Origin: Blasia pusilla
Lineage: Eukaryota > Marchantiophyta > Marchantiopsida > Blasiales
Reading direction: 5' to 3'
Assembly: GCA_050084515.1 (NCBI GenBank)
Contig: CM114271.1
Coordinates: 59,210,001-59,274,000, forward strand
DNA: 64,000 nt
Position numbers and translations under genes: made by a program. This document shows, in pieces, positions 33,601-47,083 of the stretch; the stretch's first letter is position 1; each line of letters starts with the position of its first letter. The notes below the pieces were generated by a model. That model saw only the letters and a list, made by a program, of their open reading frames with translations. It was not told where the DNA came from and ran no database searches.

Positions 33601-36247
33601 CAAGAAAAGAAAAGAAATAAAAAAATAAAAAAAACCATCAACCAATGACCAAAGGCTCTGCTATGTAGGAGTCAATACATTCTTAAAGGTAATACATCTA
33701 AAGTTTGGACCATTCGAATGTCATGACCTTGAAGTGTAATGAGGCGATACAAGATTTGCTTTTGGAGAAGCATGTCTCCACTTGTGTCTCACCTGGTATC
33801 CATGAGATAAGTGACCACCATGGGGTAAATCAAGCGCCATGATGCGATCATGGGGCTTCAAAAGTGCTGTGTAGACCTGGAAATTCGCTGGGGACCCAGA
33901 TAAGGACTGCACATTTACTGTCAGAAACACAGTTTTTTTCAGTCAGAGTCCAGAGCTCACAATATATTGAAAGCTAAGAATCCCGTATCACCTCAAAATG
34001 CACGCATCACCAATAGGAAAAAAAGAAGGATGCTTCCAAAAATACGAAGTCAAAGGGCTCGTCACACTGATCACCACAACAGATAATCACGCCCACACAC
34101 AACAAAGGTCTGATTCCTCAAAAAGTTGATGAGACAATTCAAGATTGAATGAACTTAAGAGGGCTCTGACCTCCCCACTTCTCAGCATCAAGGCCGAAGG
34201 CTTCTAAAGCTCTCTTTTGACACAAAGTCTCTGCCATGTCAATGTACCTGTTTAAACAGACATCGGATGAGTTTTCCAGACTTACTGCATGTGTAACGAA
34301 CTTCTTAAGAATCCCTAAAGTTCATTCCAGCTCAAGTATGAAGTGGACATGAATCTTTCGAGCATATCCAAGCCTGCAAAAAGAGTACACGGGAAAGGAA
34401 GCTAACGACATATAGCCAGGTAGAAAATGTGGAGACTCACTCATTGCCACCATAGTAACGGGCACCAGGGTATCCCTCACTGTACTTGTTGGTCATAATA
34501 GACCCTACAGCTTGCATAACCGATAAGGACGTGAAGTTCTCCGAAGGAATGAGTTCAAGGCCCTGCACGACCACCTCACCTGTGAGCAACTAGACGGATC
34601 TTATAAAATTCAAATCACCCAATTCGACAGTCAAGTCACGTACAGGTGCGACGTTGCGTCCACACAACTCTCCGCACTGAGGGATCTAACAGAGAGCTAA
34701 CTGAGAAAGAATCCTGAAACAACATTGTTTTCTACACATTTCCGTGGCACTGAAAAAACTACACCACAAAACAACCTCTTCCGAAAATAGTACTATCGGC
34801 ACAAAGAGGAATTAGAGACCACATCCTCGAAAATGCAGGAGCTTTCCAACTTCCATTCTAGGAGCAATTAGAGTTACCCAACCCATCGAGGCTGGTACAC
34901 CACATTTAGTTACCTTCCATTGGCGGTTCTTCTCCAGTTCTATGATGTCCACAATTTCGGGATCGACGTCTGCCAAATCCTTATTTAATTGTTTCGGCCA
35001 CTGCACACAGACACGGCCACAAACATGATATCGCTTACATAGAGGAAGCCTAGTTGAAGTATCACCCACATAACTTCAACAAGTGAGCGTGACAACTTGC
35101 AACTACTCCAGCGACAGGTGTAGGCTAAGAGCCAGAAACTACTTGTTTATTTTCCACTCAGACAGACAACAAGGTGCTGAAACGTTCCTCGCTTCGCTCC
35201 TTGAACTTGTGGGGAGGTTCCAGTATCCAGAGTGGATACAAGACTTCTGCATGAGGATCGATGTCCCTGACATAATTCCTCATACATAGCTGTAGTGAAG
35301 CCTGTACCGTGATACATAAGTCGTAAAATAAGGAGCATGGGCTTCATTCCATTAAATCCTATGCTTCCGCTTCCGCCATGCTGAATGAATCTCTACAACA
35401 TTCTTATCCCGCTCTTCAGTAGTGTGGGAAGGATGGGGCTCTCTTGTGCGGAGAATGCTTCGAGAAGACATCAAATGTCACATGCGATCGTTGTGTTATT
35501 TTATACCCCGGTATTGACCTTCTCCAGCGGAAGTAATGACATACTACTTGAAATGTGCGGCGTTTCCAGGGGACAGTAATCATTGAACAAGCGATGCTCG
35601 TAGACAAGAGGTGCGGGAGTTGGAAGGGCGAGCGTTTCCCCCCGTCTGACTCAACAATTCTGTCAAGAGAGGTGTGGCAAGAGTTACATGCACTCACTGT
35701 AACGTGAGATTTATCCTTCGAGTTCCCGAATTTGGTGTACACTTCCTCATTCGCGACAGCAACCTGCAGCATTCGACAGCGACCATCACATTACATGCAG
35801 GATGAGGAGAATCAACCGAGGTAGGGAAATAAGAACGCCGGCCAAAGCCACGGAATGCGATAATTTGACGAGACAGATTCAATTCCGATTCAACCGAGGT
35901 GAACCAGAGCAACTCCAGCCGAACCCAGCGTGAACGAGAAGCGAGGAAGCAAGCGAAAGCGCGCACACAGCGAAGTAATCTGAGATTCTACCGACACCAA
36001 TCTACCAGAGACGCATTTCCCGAAAACGCAAAGTCCCGGGAGCTCCGCGCTTGCACATTCGAGAAACCATGCGCGAAATCTGGAAAGCAAATCACAATCC
36101 CCCGACGCGGAAAATCCGGACAAGCTCCGAATTACTGAAGAAAGAGTGCACACTCACAGAAGAAGCGCCTCTCGTGATCATCCCAGGGCTGCTGCATCGC
36201 GCGTGCAGCTGCCCGAATCGACGTAGCGCGGCCACGGCCGTGGCCAT
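30603..36247 (-). CDS. SHMT: Serine hydroxymethyltransferase, mitochondrial (15 exons, complete)
   Basis: PLP enzyme converting serine and tetrahydrofolate to glycine and 5,10-methylene-THF (and the reverse in photorespiration). Exons on the minus strand, high to low: 36158-36247, 35698-35763, 34914-35000, 34441-34562, 34171-34247, 33793-33917, 33456-33548, 33158-33250, 32703-32900, 32481-32585, 32286-32351, 31702-31779, 31493-31604, 31030-31140, 30603-30751. All junctions are GT..AG and the sum is 1572 nt, 523 residues, as in plant mitochondrial SHMT. The N-terminus is Arg/Ala-rich, without acidic residues for 30 residues (a targeting signal, encoded exactly by exon 1). Visible motifs: [35 protein letters not shown] (Asp263, His266), [13 protein letters not shown] with the PLP lysine Lys292, and GGTSNHL. 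Targeting to mitochondria is inferred. Confidence 0.96.
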
Positions 36248-37971
36248 GGTGCTCGAATTTCAGTCCTCCACAGTCCCGATCGTCCGCACTCCACCCTCCA
36301 CGCTCTCCTCTCTTCGTCTCCCGCACTGCTCCCCTCCCCTCAAACGCTCATAACAAGTGAGCGGGGCTGAGGCGCTGCCAGCCAAGCAACGCAACCTGCC
36401 ACCGTGACTGGATGCAGCCCCGCTCGCTCTCGATGCACGCACGACAGCGGCCAACCTGACACGCAGTGGCTCCCGTAGGATCGGGGGCGATCGACGGAGC
36501 GAATGGACGGGGAGCGTCCCCTGACTGCATGGAAGGAAATTCACCCGCTTCTCAGATGAGCGCCGCGGAATGCTTGGACGTGAGTGAAATACCCCCCCCA
36601 ACCACCCACCCACACGCACGGCTCGGACTAGACGATTGTGACGGGCGCGCTACAAGGCCATTCCCTTCTTTCCTCCCTTCCTTCCACTCGCCCGCCCTAT
36701 GGGAGAGAGGAGACAAACGCGCGCTTTCGCTCGCAGCCACACGTTACGTGTATGGCCGCCGATCGATTCATCCGCTGGTTCATCCATTTCAGGGGGGCCT
36801 TCCGTATATTTCTTCCCGAGCAGGGGGTTCAAAGAAACGCTATCGACTCGGGCGCTTTCGCGAGTGCAATGCACGGGCACTCGTTACGAGGAAACGGCCA
36901 GATTCGTCTCACGTAAGACCCCTCTTAAGTGACCACTCGTTCAGGATAACTAACTGGTCACTCCGTGCATGCGAACGAAGTATATATATATATATAAAAT
37001 AAATCATTTCATTCTCTTTTTTTTCTTTTTTTCCTTCTTCGATTATTGATTGTGAGATTTTTCCTACCAGACATAAAAAATTAGAACAAACACAACACAA
37101 TCAGGTTGATAGTATCAACCTTTCTTGTGTAAAGTGCAGGTGGGAAGGCTTCTCTTTCCCTCCATGTTTATGCGAGAATACGGAAAGAGAGAAAGGATCA
37201 AAAAAACAGGGCCAGAGTTTTTACTTCTTTCACTAATTTTTCTTGGCACTATTTAGTCCTTATATTCATTTTACTATGTTGGTCTCTTAGTTGTATATAT
37301 CTCCTCTTCTTTTCTTAATCTCTAGGCTTCCTCCTATTCATTTTTTCTCCCATCTTCCCCAAAAATCTTTTTTTCCTTTAATTTTTAAATTTTTAACCAA
37401 AGGGAAGTTTTAAGAATAATGTGGAAAAACTTTTGGTTGAAGATGATGAGGGGGAATAGAAGGATGGTGGGACAACAAAAATTTGGAAATAATGAGAATG
37501 ATGTAGAACGAAAAGGGAAGGGAGATTTCTTGTTTCACAAATCGAGAAGGTAAAAGGTCTGAATTTTTTTTCAACATGAAGGAGAAGAAAAAAAAAATTT
37601 CAAATAAGGAGGTTTAATTCCATACTTTCAATAATTGTGACATGTGTGGAAAGGCTTCACACTACTACTATTTCTAAAAGGTAAGAGGAAGGGGCTTATG
37701 GCCTCCACACTCACAATGAAGTGATGGAATTGGATTAGATGTTTAATTTTGAGCTAAGCACAGAAGTAGATAAGTGGAAATGTGAGGCTACAAAGAGGGA
37801 GTTACGTTCATGCATGCTAAAAAATGCAAAGTGCATGCACACAGTCATTGCAAAAATGTTGTCGCCATTTGTCCCATATATCTCATGGGATCTTTTTTTT
37901 TATCCCACTAGGACTCCCTTTTGTGCCCAACCACCTTATTTTATTGCACTATGCACTAAGGGTATTTTTTT
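36248..37971. other. SHMT upstream region, no gene
   Basis: 36248-36900 is GC-rich and is the probable SHMT promoter and 5' UTR. (TA)n occurs at about 36979-36997, and purine-rich DNA at about 37400-37720. Open frames here lack domains. Confidence 0.5.
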
Positions 37972-38022
37972 CTTATTAATATGTCATACCCGTACATCGC
38001 ACGGGTATGACATATTAATAAG
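37972..38022. repeat. Perfect 22-bp inverted repeat beside the Helitron helicase stop
   Basis: Arms 37972-37993 and 38001-38022 pair perfectly round ACATCGC. The core CCCGTACATCGCACGGG is the 3' hairpin motif of the Helitrons in this window. It lies 15 bases downstream of the helicase stop (38038, minus strand). Confidence 0.85.
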
Positions 38023-38037
38023 ATAAAAATTATTTTA

Positions 38038-41000
38038 CTAAAGGATTTCTTTATACACCACATTTCGTGTGAAGTGTACTTTTTCATTTGAAAGTGCGTC
38101 ATTTCCTATTGTTATATTTATTGCTTTTTTTTTTCCTACTCTTGACAATGCTACATATAATTGACCATGAGAAAATACTGATGTAGGTAAGTAAATTCCT
38201 ATCTTTTTGAAAGTTTGACCTTGAGATTTATTGATAGTCATGGCAAAAGCAAGACGAATAGGAAATTGAAATCTACGTAAATCAAAAGGTAAGCCCGAGT
38301 CTAATGCAATCAATGGGATTTGTGGAATAAAGACTCGATCTCCAGTGTTCTTCCCTGTGATAATTTCAACATCAATGACATGTTGCATGAATCCACGGAT
38401 CACCAATCGAGTTCCATTCGCTTGTCCCTTTGAACCATTCAAGTTTCGTAAAAGCATGATATACGCACCAATTGTCAAGCTTAAACGATGCGGTGGTAAA
38501 CGTGACGGTAAGCACGTATTTAGGAATTTTGTCGGATAGATATAACTCATTCCCTCATCCGGAACAGAATCAACACTAAGGTAAGTACGTTCCTCCATAG
38601 AACAAACATATCTTAGAAGATGAATTTAGTTTCGATGCATAATACAATTCAAGTATTTGTTAAGAAAATAACATGAAAATTATTTGACAACCAATATTAC
38701 CTCTCCATAGAATCGAGACATGACTTGTGCATTGATATCATCAACATCTCGATTTTTTTGGTGTAAGAATTGTTGTATCTCTTAAAAATGTGATGGCACG
38801 AAACTCTTCATAATCAATTCCATAGATGATGTCAATAAGATCACTTATATTCTTACTCTTGGTCACCATATCATTTGGCAATCGTATAAAAAATCCTCTC
38901 CCAAGTGATATTCAGAAGGCACACGTCCCTCTCCAACCTCCAGTAACCAATTTGCAAAAGCTTGTTGTTGTACACGCATATTCACCTCCAAATTTTGACA
39001 TCTCATATTCGTTGTAAGATTTATTACCCTCACATGAGACCATAATTATGACCTCTTTAATGTGGCTTGAATAATTTTTGGACGGTCTCCATGACGAACA
39101 ATAGATAACACTTGGCAAAAATCCCCACCAAAGATTACTAATTTGCCACCAAACGGAACATTCCTCAAGTCTTCCAATACCACTCCCATGATATCTTGAA
39201 AGGATCGATTTCCAGCCTCAAATGCATGGCGATGAGTCATCGGTGCCTCATCCCATACGATAAGCCAGGCCCTTTGAATCAAGCGTCGGCTTCGCTATTA
39301 ACAGGTAAACTACAAAAAATATACCAAAAGATATTAGTATGTTGGATAAGTGTTGTCTTTACAATATTAAAAGAGTTACAAAGTCATAAAATGGTTTAAT
39401 ACTTACTTGTAAGTGCAGTTTTCATTTATATTAATTGGAATCTTGAAGCGTGAGTGCGCAGTGCGTCCTCCATTTAACAACAAAACAGCTATTCCCGAAG
39501 AAGCGACAGCTAAAGCTATGCCTCGAGCACCTCATACACTTGCAAGAAGAAGATTGTATAAAAAGGTTTTTCCTGTTCCACCAGGCTTGTCAATGAAGAA
39601 CAATTTTGAACCAGAAGAAATATCACCGACAATAATGCTATCAAGCTTATTTTATATAGCATCCCAAATCAACCTTTGTCCATCATTAAAATTTTCCTAT
39701 CTTAACCTAGCTTGCTCATATAAGTCATCTCGATCATACATGAGCTCTTCTGCTTCCAAATACGAATATAAAGATGAAGCTTGGAAATCTGCTTGAGGCA
39801 TATCAAGGACATCGCATAATCGTTTGCCTTGATCTTGCAAATGGTAGTGGATATCCAATAATGTTGTGTTAATAATTAAAGCATCTGGAGCAAGATCAGG
39901 AATCCATGTTTTCTGCATATAGAAAATGATACGGGAGTAAGTCCAAAAGAAAAAGCCAAAAATAAGAATTATTATCATAGAAATAGGAATGGGAATTACC
40001 TCGCGTCGTTCATATAAGATATCCTCTATGAGTGGGATAAAAAATTGACTCCATAGTTGAGCAGGTCGAGTTGGGGTGTTGTAAGCGAGAATAATTGCAA
40101 AGAGTTGGCGAAGCGTACGACCTGTGCGGATTTTTGATGCTTCTTGAAAGCATGAGAATACTTCCCTATCATCCTCAAGAAGCCCCATTTGAATAGCAGC
40201 CTCCTTAAATGTTGGATATAGCACTCCTTGCACAGTTCTCAAGTATTCATTCGTAGTTACGCCTCGAACATGATGAAGCAGCAACCGCAACTAATGTCGT
40301 TCTCCTTCACCTATCAAAACTTGAACATAATCATTTAATATACCAAACATGAAAATAATCAAAAGGACGCTTGAAAATTTACGTAATTTATACGTACATT
40401 ATGGAAATTACAAACATATTTACCTGTGTGAGTAAGATATAAGCGACCAATGGGATGACCACAACCATTTCTCCTTTGAATTCTACGATCCATTTTTTTT
40501 TTCCAACGATAATAGGAAGGAAAGTCGATGTATAGATATTTTCGAGCCTCCAAATCTAACTGATTAGTTGCAAACCATTGTGTAAGAGTTGTCTCCCTAT
40601 TCCTTTGTATTATCTCCTCAACATTGTCTTGATCGTTGAAGAAAACACTTTATAACTCGGGTAGATGAACTGCCAACCTTATAATACTTGGATTTTCCGC
40701 ATGTAAGCTCACCTTGAACAATCTCCAACATGCTTAAGGGGAAGAAATGTATCTATATATATGATACACAAAAATGATGAAAAGAAATTAGTAAAGTGTG
40801 ATATCTTCTCGAATGTAGATATATTGAAGGAATGGAAAAAGAATTCACAAAAGAGTGATTACCTTGCATCAAGATAATGTGAAGTTTCATCGACTACCTC
40901 CCTCGTCGTTTCAATGCTTGCCTTATTTGAAACCTTAAATGATATCGCATAGGATCCCTTATAAACATATTTGTATAAATATTTCATAGATGAAATGGTA

Positions 41001-43163
41001 TTCGTGATCTCCAAATTGATATGACAATCAAAGAGAGTACATAACAAAGGATTGTAAGGAACGACTCAACGATTGTCCAAACTTTGATCGCGCTTCATTA
41101 CTTTTATTCCATTATCCAGCCTATATCATAAGAATGAAGGAAAAAATTTAATATAAATTCACCTTATTAAAAAAAAGAAGCTAGGGAATTTTTGAAAATC
41201 CAAAAGATGCAAAGTTCGATTACATACCTTCGATAAATCGGATATCCATCCTCACTCTCCGTAGTTATGCTTGCAAAAGGCTTATGATAACCTTTGGTAC
41301 ACTTCTTGATTTCCTTATCCATGCATGGAGCATTTGGATTAAGTTGTCCACATGGGCCATGAACCATGCAATTAGCCACAATAGAATGAAGTCTGGGATG
41401 AGTGTTTGGATTAGGAATCTCAACAGATATTATATCATCATAATCAGATGATGAGGGTGGCTTATCCTCATGATGAAGAATAATCAAAATATGTACATGT
41501 GGTAGACCTCTTTTATGGAATTCAACCACATGAATGCAACCAACAACCCTTCCCAATATGTGCTTCTTGAGAATCAGCCTTAGTAACTCCTTTTTTTTCT
41601 CAAAAACTCGCACAATCAAACCTAGTCTATCGGTAGGTTGTTGACCAGATAATAGTGCTGAAGTGATCTCCTCCCATTTAGGATTGCACGTCATTATTAG
41701 AAAATAATCTGGTTTCTCATGGTGCCTCACAATGGCCATTGAATCTTGATAAAGTTGATGCATATGGCGTGGGACCCCACTAAAAGAAGAAGGCAATACA
41801 ATACGCCTCCCAAACCTTGCACCATCTCTGTCACTTTGATATAGGATATCCTTTAGACCTTGATATAATTCAGCTCGCAACTCCTTTTGATTGAATCGAA
41901 CCCAAGATAGTCGTTGCATCTCTAGTGTAGCATACAAATCAACCATGTACTCTTGAGTAAGACGCCCAAGTCGAAGCAAACGATTATCGTCATCGATACC
42001 AACACGGTTTTGATGTCGAAAAGAGGCAAATTGTAGCGCTGTAACTGTTTTTCTCCTTCCTTCATGAAGAATCTCACCATCGATTCTTTCTTCCTCAATA
42101 CAGTCATCAGATCCTTCCATGTCTCCATCCAATGTAGTAGGAATATTGGCAGTCGTGATTTCCTCAAATCTCCCAAGAGATATTCCTGGATGTCATCCTG
42201 CTTCACCATAGAGAAATAATAGAACAAAATATAATGGAATATATGCTTCATTTAGATCTGAAATACAACGAAGTCCTCCACCATATAATTGGACTATAAT
42301 ATCACGTGGGTAACTCTTCCTCGATTTTCCAATTCATTTTCAGTATCGTAGATGTAAAGTTGAGCAAATTGGGGATTACTCTCCTCTTCGGGTTGCAATG
42401 GGCCGGTACTGTGATAAAGTCCACCTTAAATACGAAAGTGTCCAGTGCCAGCAACTTGCTCCTTGACTTGAGCTCCATTAGATGCTAACTGAAGAGCACA
42501 ATTATAAGCTTGAGTGTGTGAAAGAAAATGAAGACTTTCAGCTCCAACACCAGAAATCAACGATTTCAAGAATGGAGGACAACACCTTAAGAAAGGGAGT
42601 TGTACTTTTTCATGATTACAACACATTCCAAAAGGCTAGTTTTGATAGCTTGTACTCTTTACCTTTTCACACTTCCAATGTAAGGCATAACATGAAGGGC
42701 ATGTTTCTGTCATAGAACCAATAGTATGACGCCCAATTACTCGGTTGATACTTGCTCGTAGTCTTAACTTCATTATATCTCTCTCTTGGAAGTTCCGAAT
42801 TCGTACAACATTGCGTGACGTGTTAACTCTTGAAACTCGTCCAACATTATGATTTGGTGATTGAGGAATCTCCGTTGGGAGATTTAATCCCTGATATACA
42901 GAAGATACTTGCTCGACATCTCTAGGTGTTACATGAGTAGATACCTCAAATGTATTGTGTGTGGAAAAATTGTTGATAACCTCGTCTTCTTGTTGAATAG
43001 ATATCTCCTCCACGATTGTTGTACCATCATTTGTAGGTTGACCATCTTGTTGAATGGATATGTCCTCCATAATGGTCATAAAATTATTCATAGGTTGTTC
43101 ATCTTGAGGTACATAGATATCCTCCATATTAGGAATGTTACATATTACATTGGGAATGTCCAT
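38038..43163 (-). pseudogene. Helitron RepHel protein, fragmented
   Basis: In order on the minus strand: 43163-42636, N-terminal region ending TIGSMTETCPSCYALHWKCEK (Helitron zinc-finger-like region), 42626-42426 (CCNHEKVQLPFLR), then 42132-41167, the helitron-like domain with PDYFLIMTCNPKWEEI and the HUH motif GLPHVHILIIL near 41490-41520. Rep catalytic tyrosines appear in KYLYKYVYKG near 40960-40990. 40290-39697 leads to the Pif1-type helicase: Walker A GGTGKT near 39570-39590, Walker B IVWDEAPM near 39245, FGGDFCQVL near 39110, and C-terminal TINKSQGQTF and YVALSRV in 38598-38038. The reading frame is broken by several stops and shifts; some breaks could be introns, but stops inside conserved blocks indicate decay. 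Confidence 0.85.
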
Positions 43164-45682
43164 AATCCCCTCGTGGGTCGCGGGCTTACAAACAAAAAAT
43201 TAAAATATAATCATCAAAATTTCATTGGATAATGCATCGTATGTGTGATATAGGAAGATACTACATACCATGCCTACAACTACCTTACCTAGAAATTAGG
43301 TCTTGCATAGTAGTACGATCGTCACAGAGGTTGTGACGGCTTCCTCCTTTTACTTCTCGTCTTCTTTTGTAATCTCTTTGATAAATTGCATTTTTTTTGG
43401 TTTTTCATTGCTAAACTCTCGGTACGAAGAAGTAATTTCCATTTCTGGGCCTCCCCATGTAATACCTTTTGGAAGTCACGAAATCTAGTTGGATTTGATG
43501 GAATAATAAGTCTGTGCATCTAGATTGCATGCAAAAATATTAGAAACGAATACCAAAAATTTGGGTGAGTAGGCTAAAACATGCTCAAAAGGATTAGAAT
43601 CAAAATTGAAAATGATGGGCCATAGGAAAAACTCACGTGGGAGATGATTCAATGAGGAGAGCGGATGGTTGTCGTTTTCTTCGATCTCCAAACTTTTGAG
43701 CACGAATTGCTCGATTTCTTTTTTGGGCCTCGGCACGAAGTAACTTTCGATAATCGCGTAAATCTACAGGATTTTCTGGGAGAGGAAGTCTATACATACA
43801 TTAAGGCCAACATATTGTTAGATTATATGGAAAAAAAAGCATTTCAACACCCTCACAAAAGCACAAAAATTGAAAGAGATTGGAGGAACTTGGGCACCGT
43901 ACATTGGGGATATTAGACTAAGTGGAGCAGGAGGTACTTCTCCATGTTGCAATCTTTGAGGTAAATTTTTAATATCACGAAGTGCACGATGCTCCATCCC
44001 AACATCCAATAATATCTGCTAGACACACAAAGAGAAAAATGGTAAGAAAGTGGAGAAATAGATTAAGATGAAAAAAAACAGAGAGTGAAAGAAATTAATA
44101 ACAGACTTCAAAATTCCCCTCGAAAAGAAAGGAAAAAGTAAGACAAAGGAAAAGAGCGGAGAAAATTATTTTGAATCGAGAAAAAAAAACGGGAAATTGA
44201 GAAGATAATATTGAAAAGAAATAAGATAGAAGGTGTGATGTAGTAGATGAAAATTTGGCACTAAAATGGAAAGGAAGGGAGAAAGTGGAGAAGAATAAAA
44301 AGTAGAATGAAAGAAGGGAGAAGAAAGGAAAAAAGTGGATCCAAATCTTTGGAACCTAAAAAAAGATGGGGGATTAAGAAGAAAAAATTGAAAAGAAATA
44401 CGATAGAACTTCTGATCTAGTAGAGTAAAACTAAAATGGGAAGGGAGGGAAAAAGTAAAGAAAAGATTAAAAAAAGTAAAGAAAAAAACAGGAAGGGAAG
44501 GGGGAAAATTTGAGAAAAAAATAATGAAAAATTGTTTAAGAGGGGGAGAATAGAAGGGAAGAAATGATTTTATTGGAATTTTTTTTAAAAATTAGTGAAG
44601 GAAAGAAAAAGAAAAATGAAAAAAGGAAAAGAAAAAATGAAAAAAAGAGAATTTTGGCCTGCCGATTTTCCACCGTCCGATTGTTTCAATCTGGAGCATA
44701 AGATCTAGGTGAGGCGAATCTGACGATGTAGGATCATAGATGCATCAGCACCATCGGAGTTGTGTCACAGCCGTTGGATCAAGGGGCGAAGTTCGGATGG
44801 TCCGATCTCCGCCCAAGTTCAACGGCCTCCTCACTCATGCTTCCCCGCCCCCTCGCTCATTTCGCACAGGCCCAAGCGGCCGATGCGTTCCCTCTCTGCG
44901 CCTTGTCTAAACGCCCTCCCTCTCAGTCAACACCTCGCCCTCGCGCGCGCCCTAGCTGCCTCACTCTGATACGCGCCCTTACGCCCTCACGCCCTAGCTA
45001 CCTCACTCTCGCGCGCTGAATCTGCACACGCCCCTCAGGCCCATGCGCTCCCCGACCTTCCGCACCGTCACTTAACAGAGGCCGCTCGAGCCTGTTTGCC
45101 CCGCCCTCGCTCACTCTGCGGAGGTCACTCGGGCCTGTCTGCTCCGCTCGAAATCTCCGTCTGTCTCTTCCTGTTTCTCAATGTGGCTCACGGCTCTACT
45201 AATTTTTCTTGGGGCTCTGGTGTTTTAGCTCAAGGTTGCGCTCCTGAGTGCAACTGCAGGTAGTGTTGGCCCCCTTCCCTTCTTTGTTGTTTGCCTATAG
45301 GATCCGCTCTTGTCGATTGATCTTACTCCCTTCCATCACTGTCACCTTTGGGCAAGCATGAGCGTTCTTGGGCGAGCCTGAGCCATGTGCTCTATTTTCG
45401 GCCTCCCCTTACGTCTGCCATCCAGGGCTCTCCGCGTGTTTGGTCCCTGCACTTTGACGTTCACAGACACCTTACTGCGACTATCACCCGGTGCCTGCCC
45501 TTGTGTGCTTTTGCAACAAAGTGTGTGGGTTTATTCTTGATGGGGAGGTTGGCTTTGCAGGTTGGGTAGACGCCAAGTAGGTTTCAGGTTAGGGATGGGA
45601 GTGCTCACGACGTTGGTCATAGTGGATACAGGGTGGCCAAATGCACACAATTGCAAAATTTTCTTACATTTCATAGAGAGCT
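43164..45682. other. Region upstream of RepHel: purine-rich block and GC-rich block
   Basis: 44030-44655 is an extreme A/G-rich stretch on the plus strand (runs of GAAAAGAAAAAG and GGGAAGG). 44700-45200 turns GC-rich with tandem CCCTCGC/CACTC elements. The frame 44762-45019 is low complexity and not supported as a gene. Confidence 0.5.
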
Positions 45683-46300
45683 TTACAATATAAATTTGAA
45701 CGCAACGCTCACTTGCATTGATCTCCTTCGTCTTCTAGCTAGCCTCGGCATCTTTTGTGTGCTCCTACTCGAACTTCCAGTAGAGTCTGATTCAGTTGGT
45801 TTGTGGCCTTGAACTTTCTCTTAAACTCGGATATCCTTAACTGGCTTTGGAATGTACTCTTCTGAAGAGTGCACGTCATTTTGTCCTTTTCTTGGTTTCA
45901 GATCGTCACTTAGAGGCCGCTTTGATGTAGGCCGCACATGATACTCGACTGACTGTACAGGGAATTTCAAGCCGCTATCTGGCTCAATGAAGGGTTCCTC
46001 TATAGGTTCTGAGGAGGGTGGTGAATCCCTTTTGGCATCGCTATCATAAACTAATCATGTTTCCCATTCTGGGATGACTTTTCCTGAATCTTTCGGACTC
46101 GATTCCAACCTGATTGAGTCATTTTCATAAATCGGAGATCATGACGGTCTCTCCGAAGGTGGAGTATCTGCTGGCTTAACACCGTAGTATTTCTTTGAAC
46201 TTGAAAGGTAAGTTTTCTTGATTGCATTGCTTCCCTTTGCTTGTGTAGATTTCATAGTTGTACGCCTTACAGACATCTCACCTCTTTTGCTCACTTCAGC
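45683..46300 (-). pseudogene. Captured host-gene exon, unidentified, three in-frame stops
   Basis: From a splice-acceptor-like TTCATTTGCAG (46302 and above) a single minus-strand frame of 206 codons runs without a frameshift to TAA at 45683. It is interrupted by TGA (46141-46139), TGA (46057-46055) and TAA (45823-45821). The peptide is Ser/Pro/Lys-rich and acidic (VYDSDAKRDSPPSSEPIEE, KKTYLSSSKKYYGVKP, DVHSSEEYIPKP) and ends with MPRLARRRRRSM, a nuclear-localisation-like basic cluster. Absence of indels and the acceptor at its start argue that it is an old last exon. I do not recognise the parent gene. Confidence 0.55.
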
Positions 46301-47083
46301 TCTGCAAATGAAGAATGTATTGTTAGTAATCTGCTATTGGTGTATGTTGGGTTTGCAGGTGTCAACATTCAAAAGCATGGAAAATCAATGTTGGAAGGAG
46401 AGAACTTATAATATAGTAGTCGTCTTCAAAATGTACTCCTTGGATATACTCCTGCAATCATGTACAGCGGTCAGGGTTGGGCAGAGTGGTTGTATAATCT
46501 TGCCCCTAATTAGATGTTCATGCAGTAGTAGGAAAGAATAGAAAGTAGAACTGAGAATAAAACTGTTGTATGAAACATGAAGCAAACTCGTGTACGCTTA
46601 GCTTTTTACTCTAATCAAAAAATGGAAATCTAAGCCTCACTTCCTCCATGTGTAAAAACTGTGAATGTGAATGGTGAATGCTGCAAGAGCATGATGTGAG
46701 ACTTGGCTTAGTGGTTAAATACTTGTTTCTAAGACCCCCGAAGTGTCCAAACCGCCTCATTTCAAATCTGATTAGGTTTCAAATTAGATTTCGTGGAATG
46801 AGATCACAATTGTCGTTCACTAACTTCACTTCTTTCCTTAATGGTAAAAACCGGTAACTGGCTACTGAATTTTAATACAATGTACGGTTGGTTCTCGTAC
46901 AAAAAATATACGATACAATCATACCAAACACGCCGCCACGAAATGCTTAAAAAAAAATCTGCACGTTGCAGCCTGGGAGGGGAGTATGGAAGGACACGTG
47001 GCAAGTCGGTAGGCCTTCATAACATACACATGTTATGCGGAGAAAGCCCCTGCATGGAACCCCATACTCTTTTAATATTATAG
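46301..47083. other. No gene seen
   Basis: Contains short AT-rich sequence up to the Helitron 5' end. GTGTCAACATTCAAAAGCAT at 46359 follows a TTTGCAG acceptor-like string on the plus strand, but no domain follows. Confidence 0.4.

Noticed and set aside
46359-46450. Plus-strand exon after TTTGCAG (GVNIQKHGKSMLEGENL)
   Set aside because: Resembles SANT-type sequence only faintly and stops after 17 codons; too weak to report as a gene.
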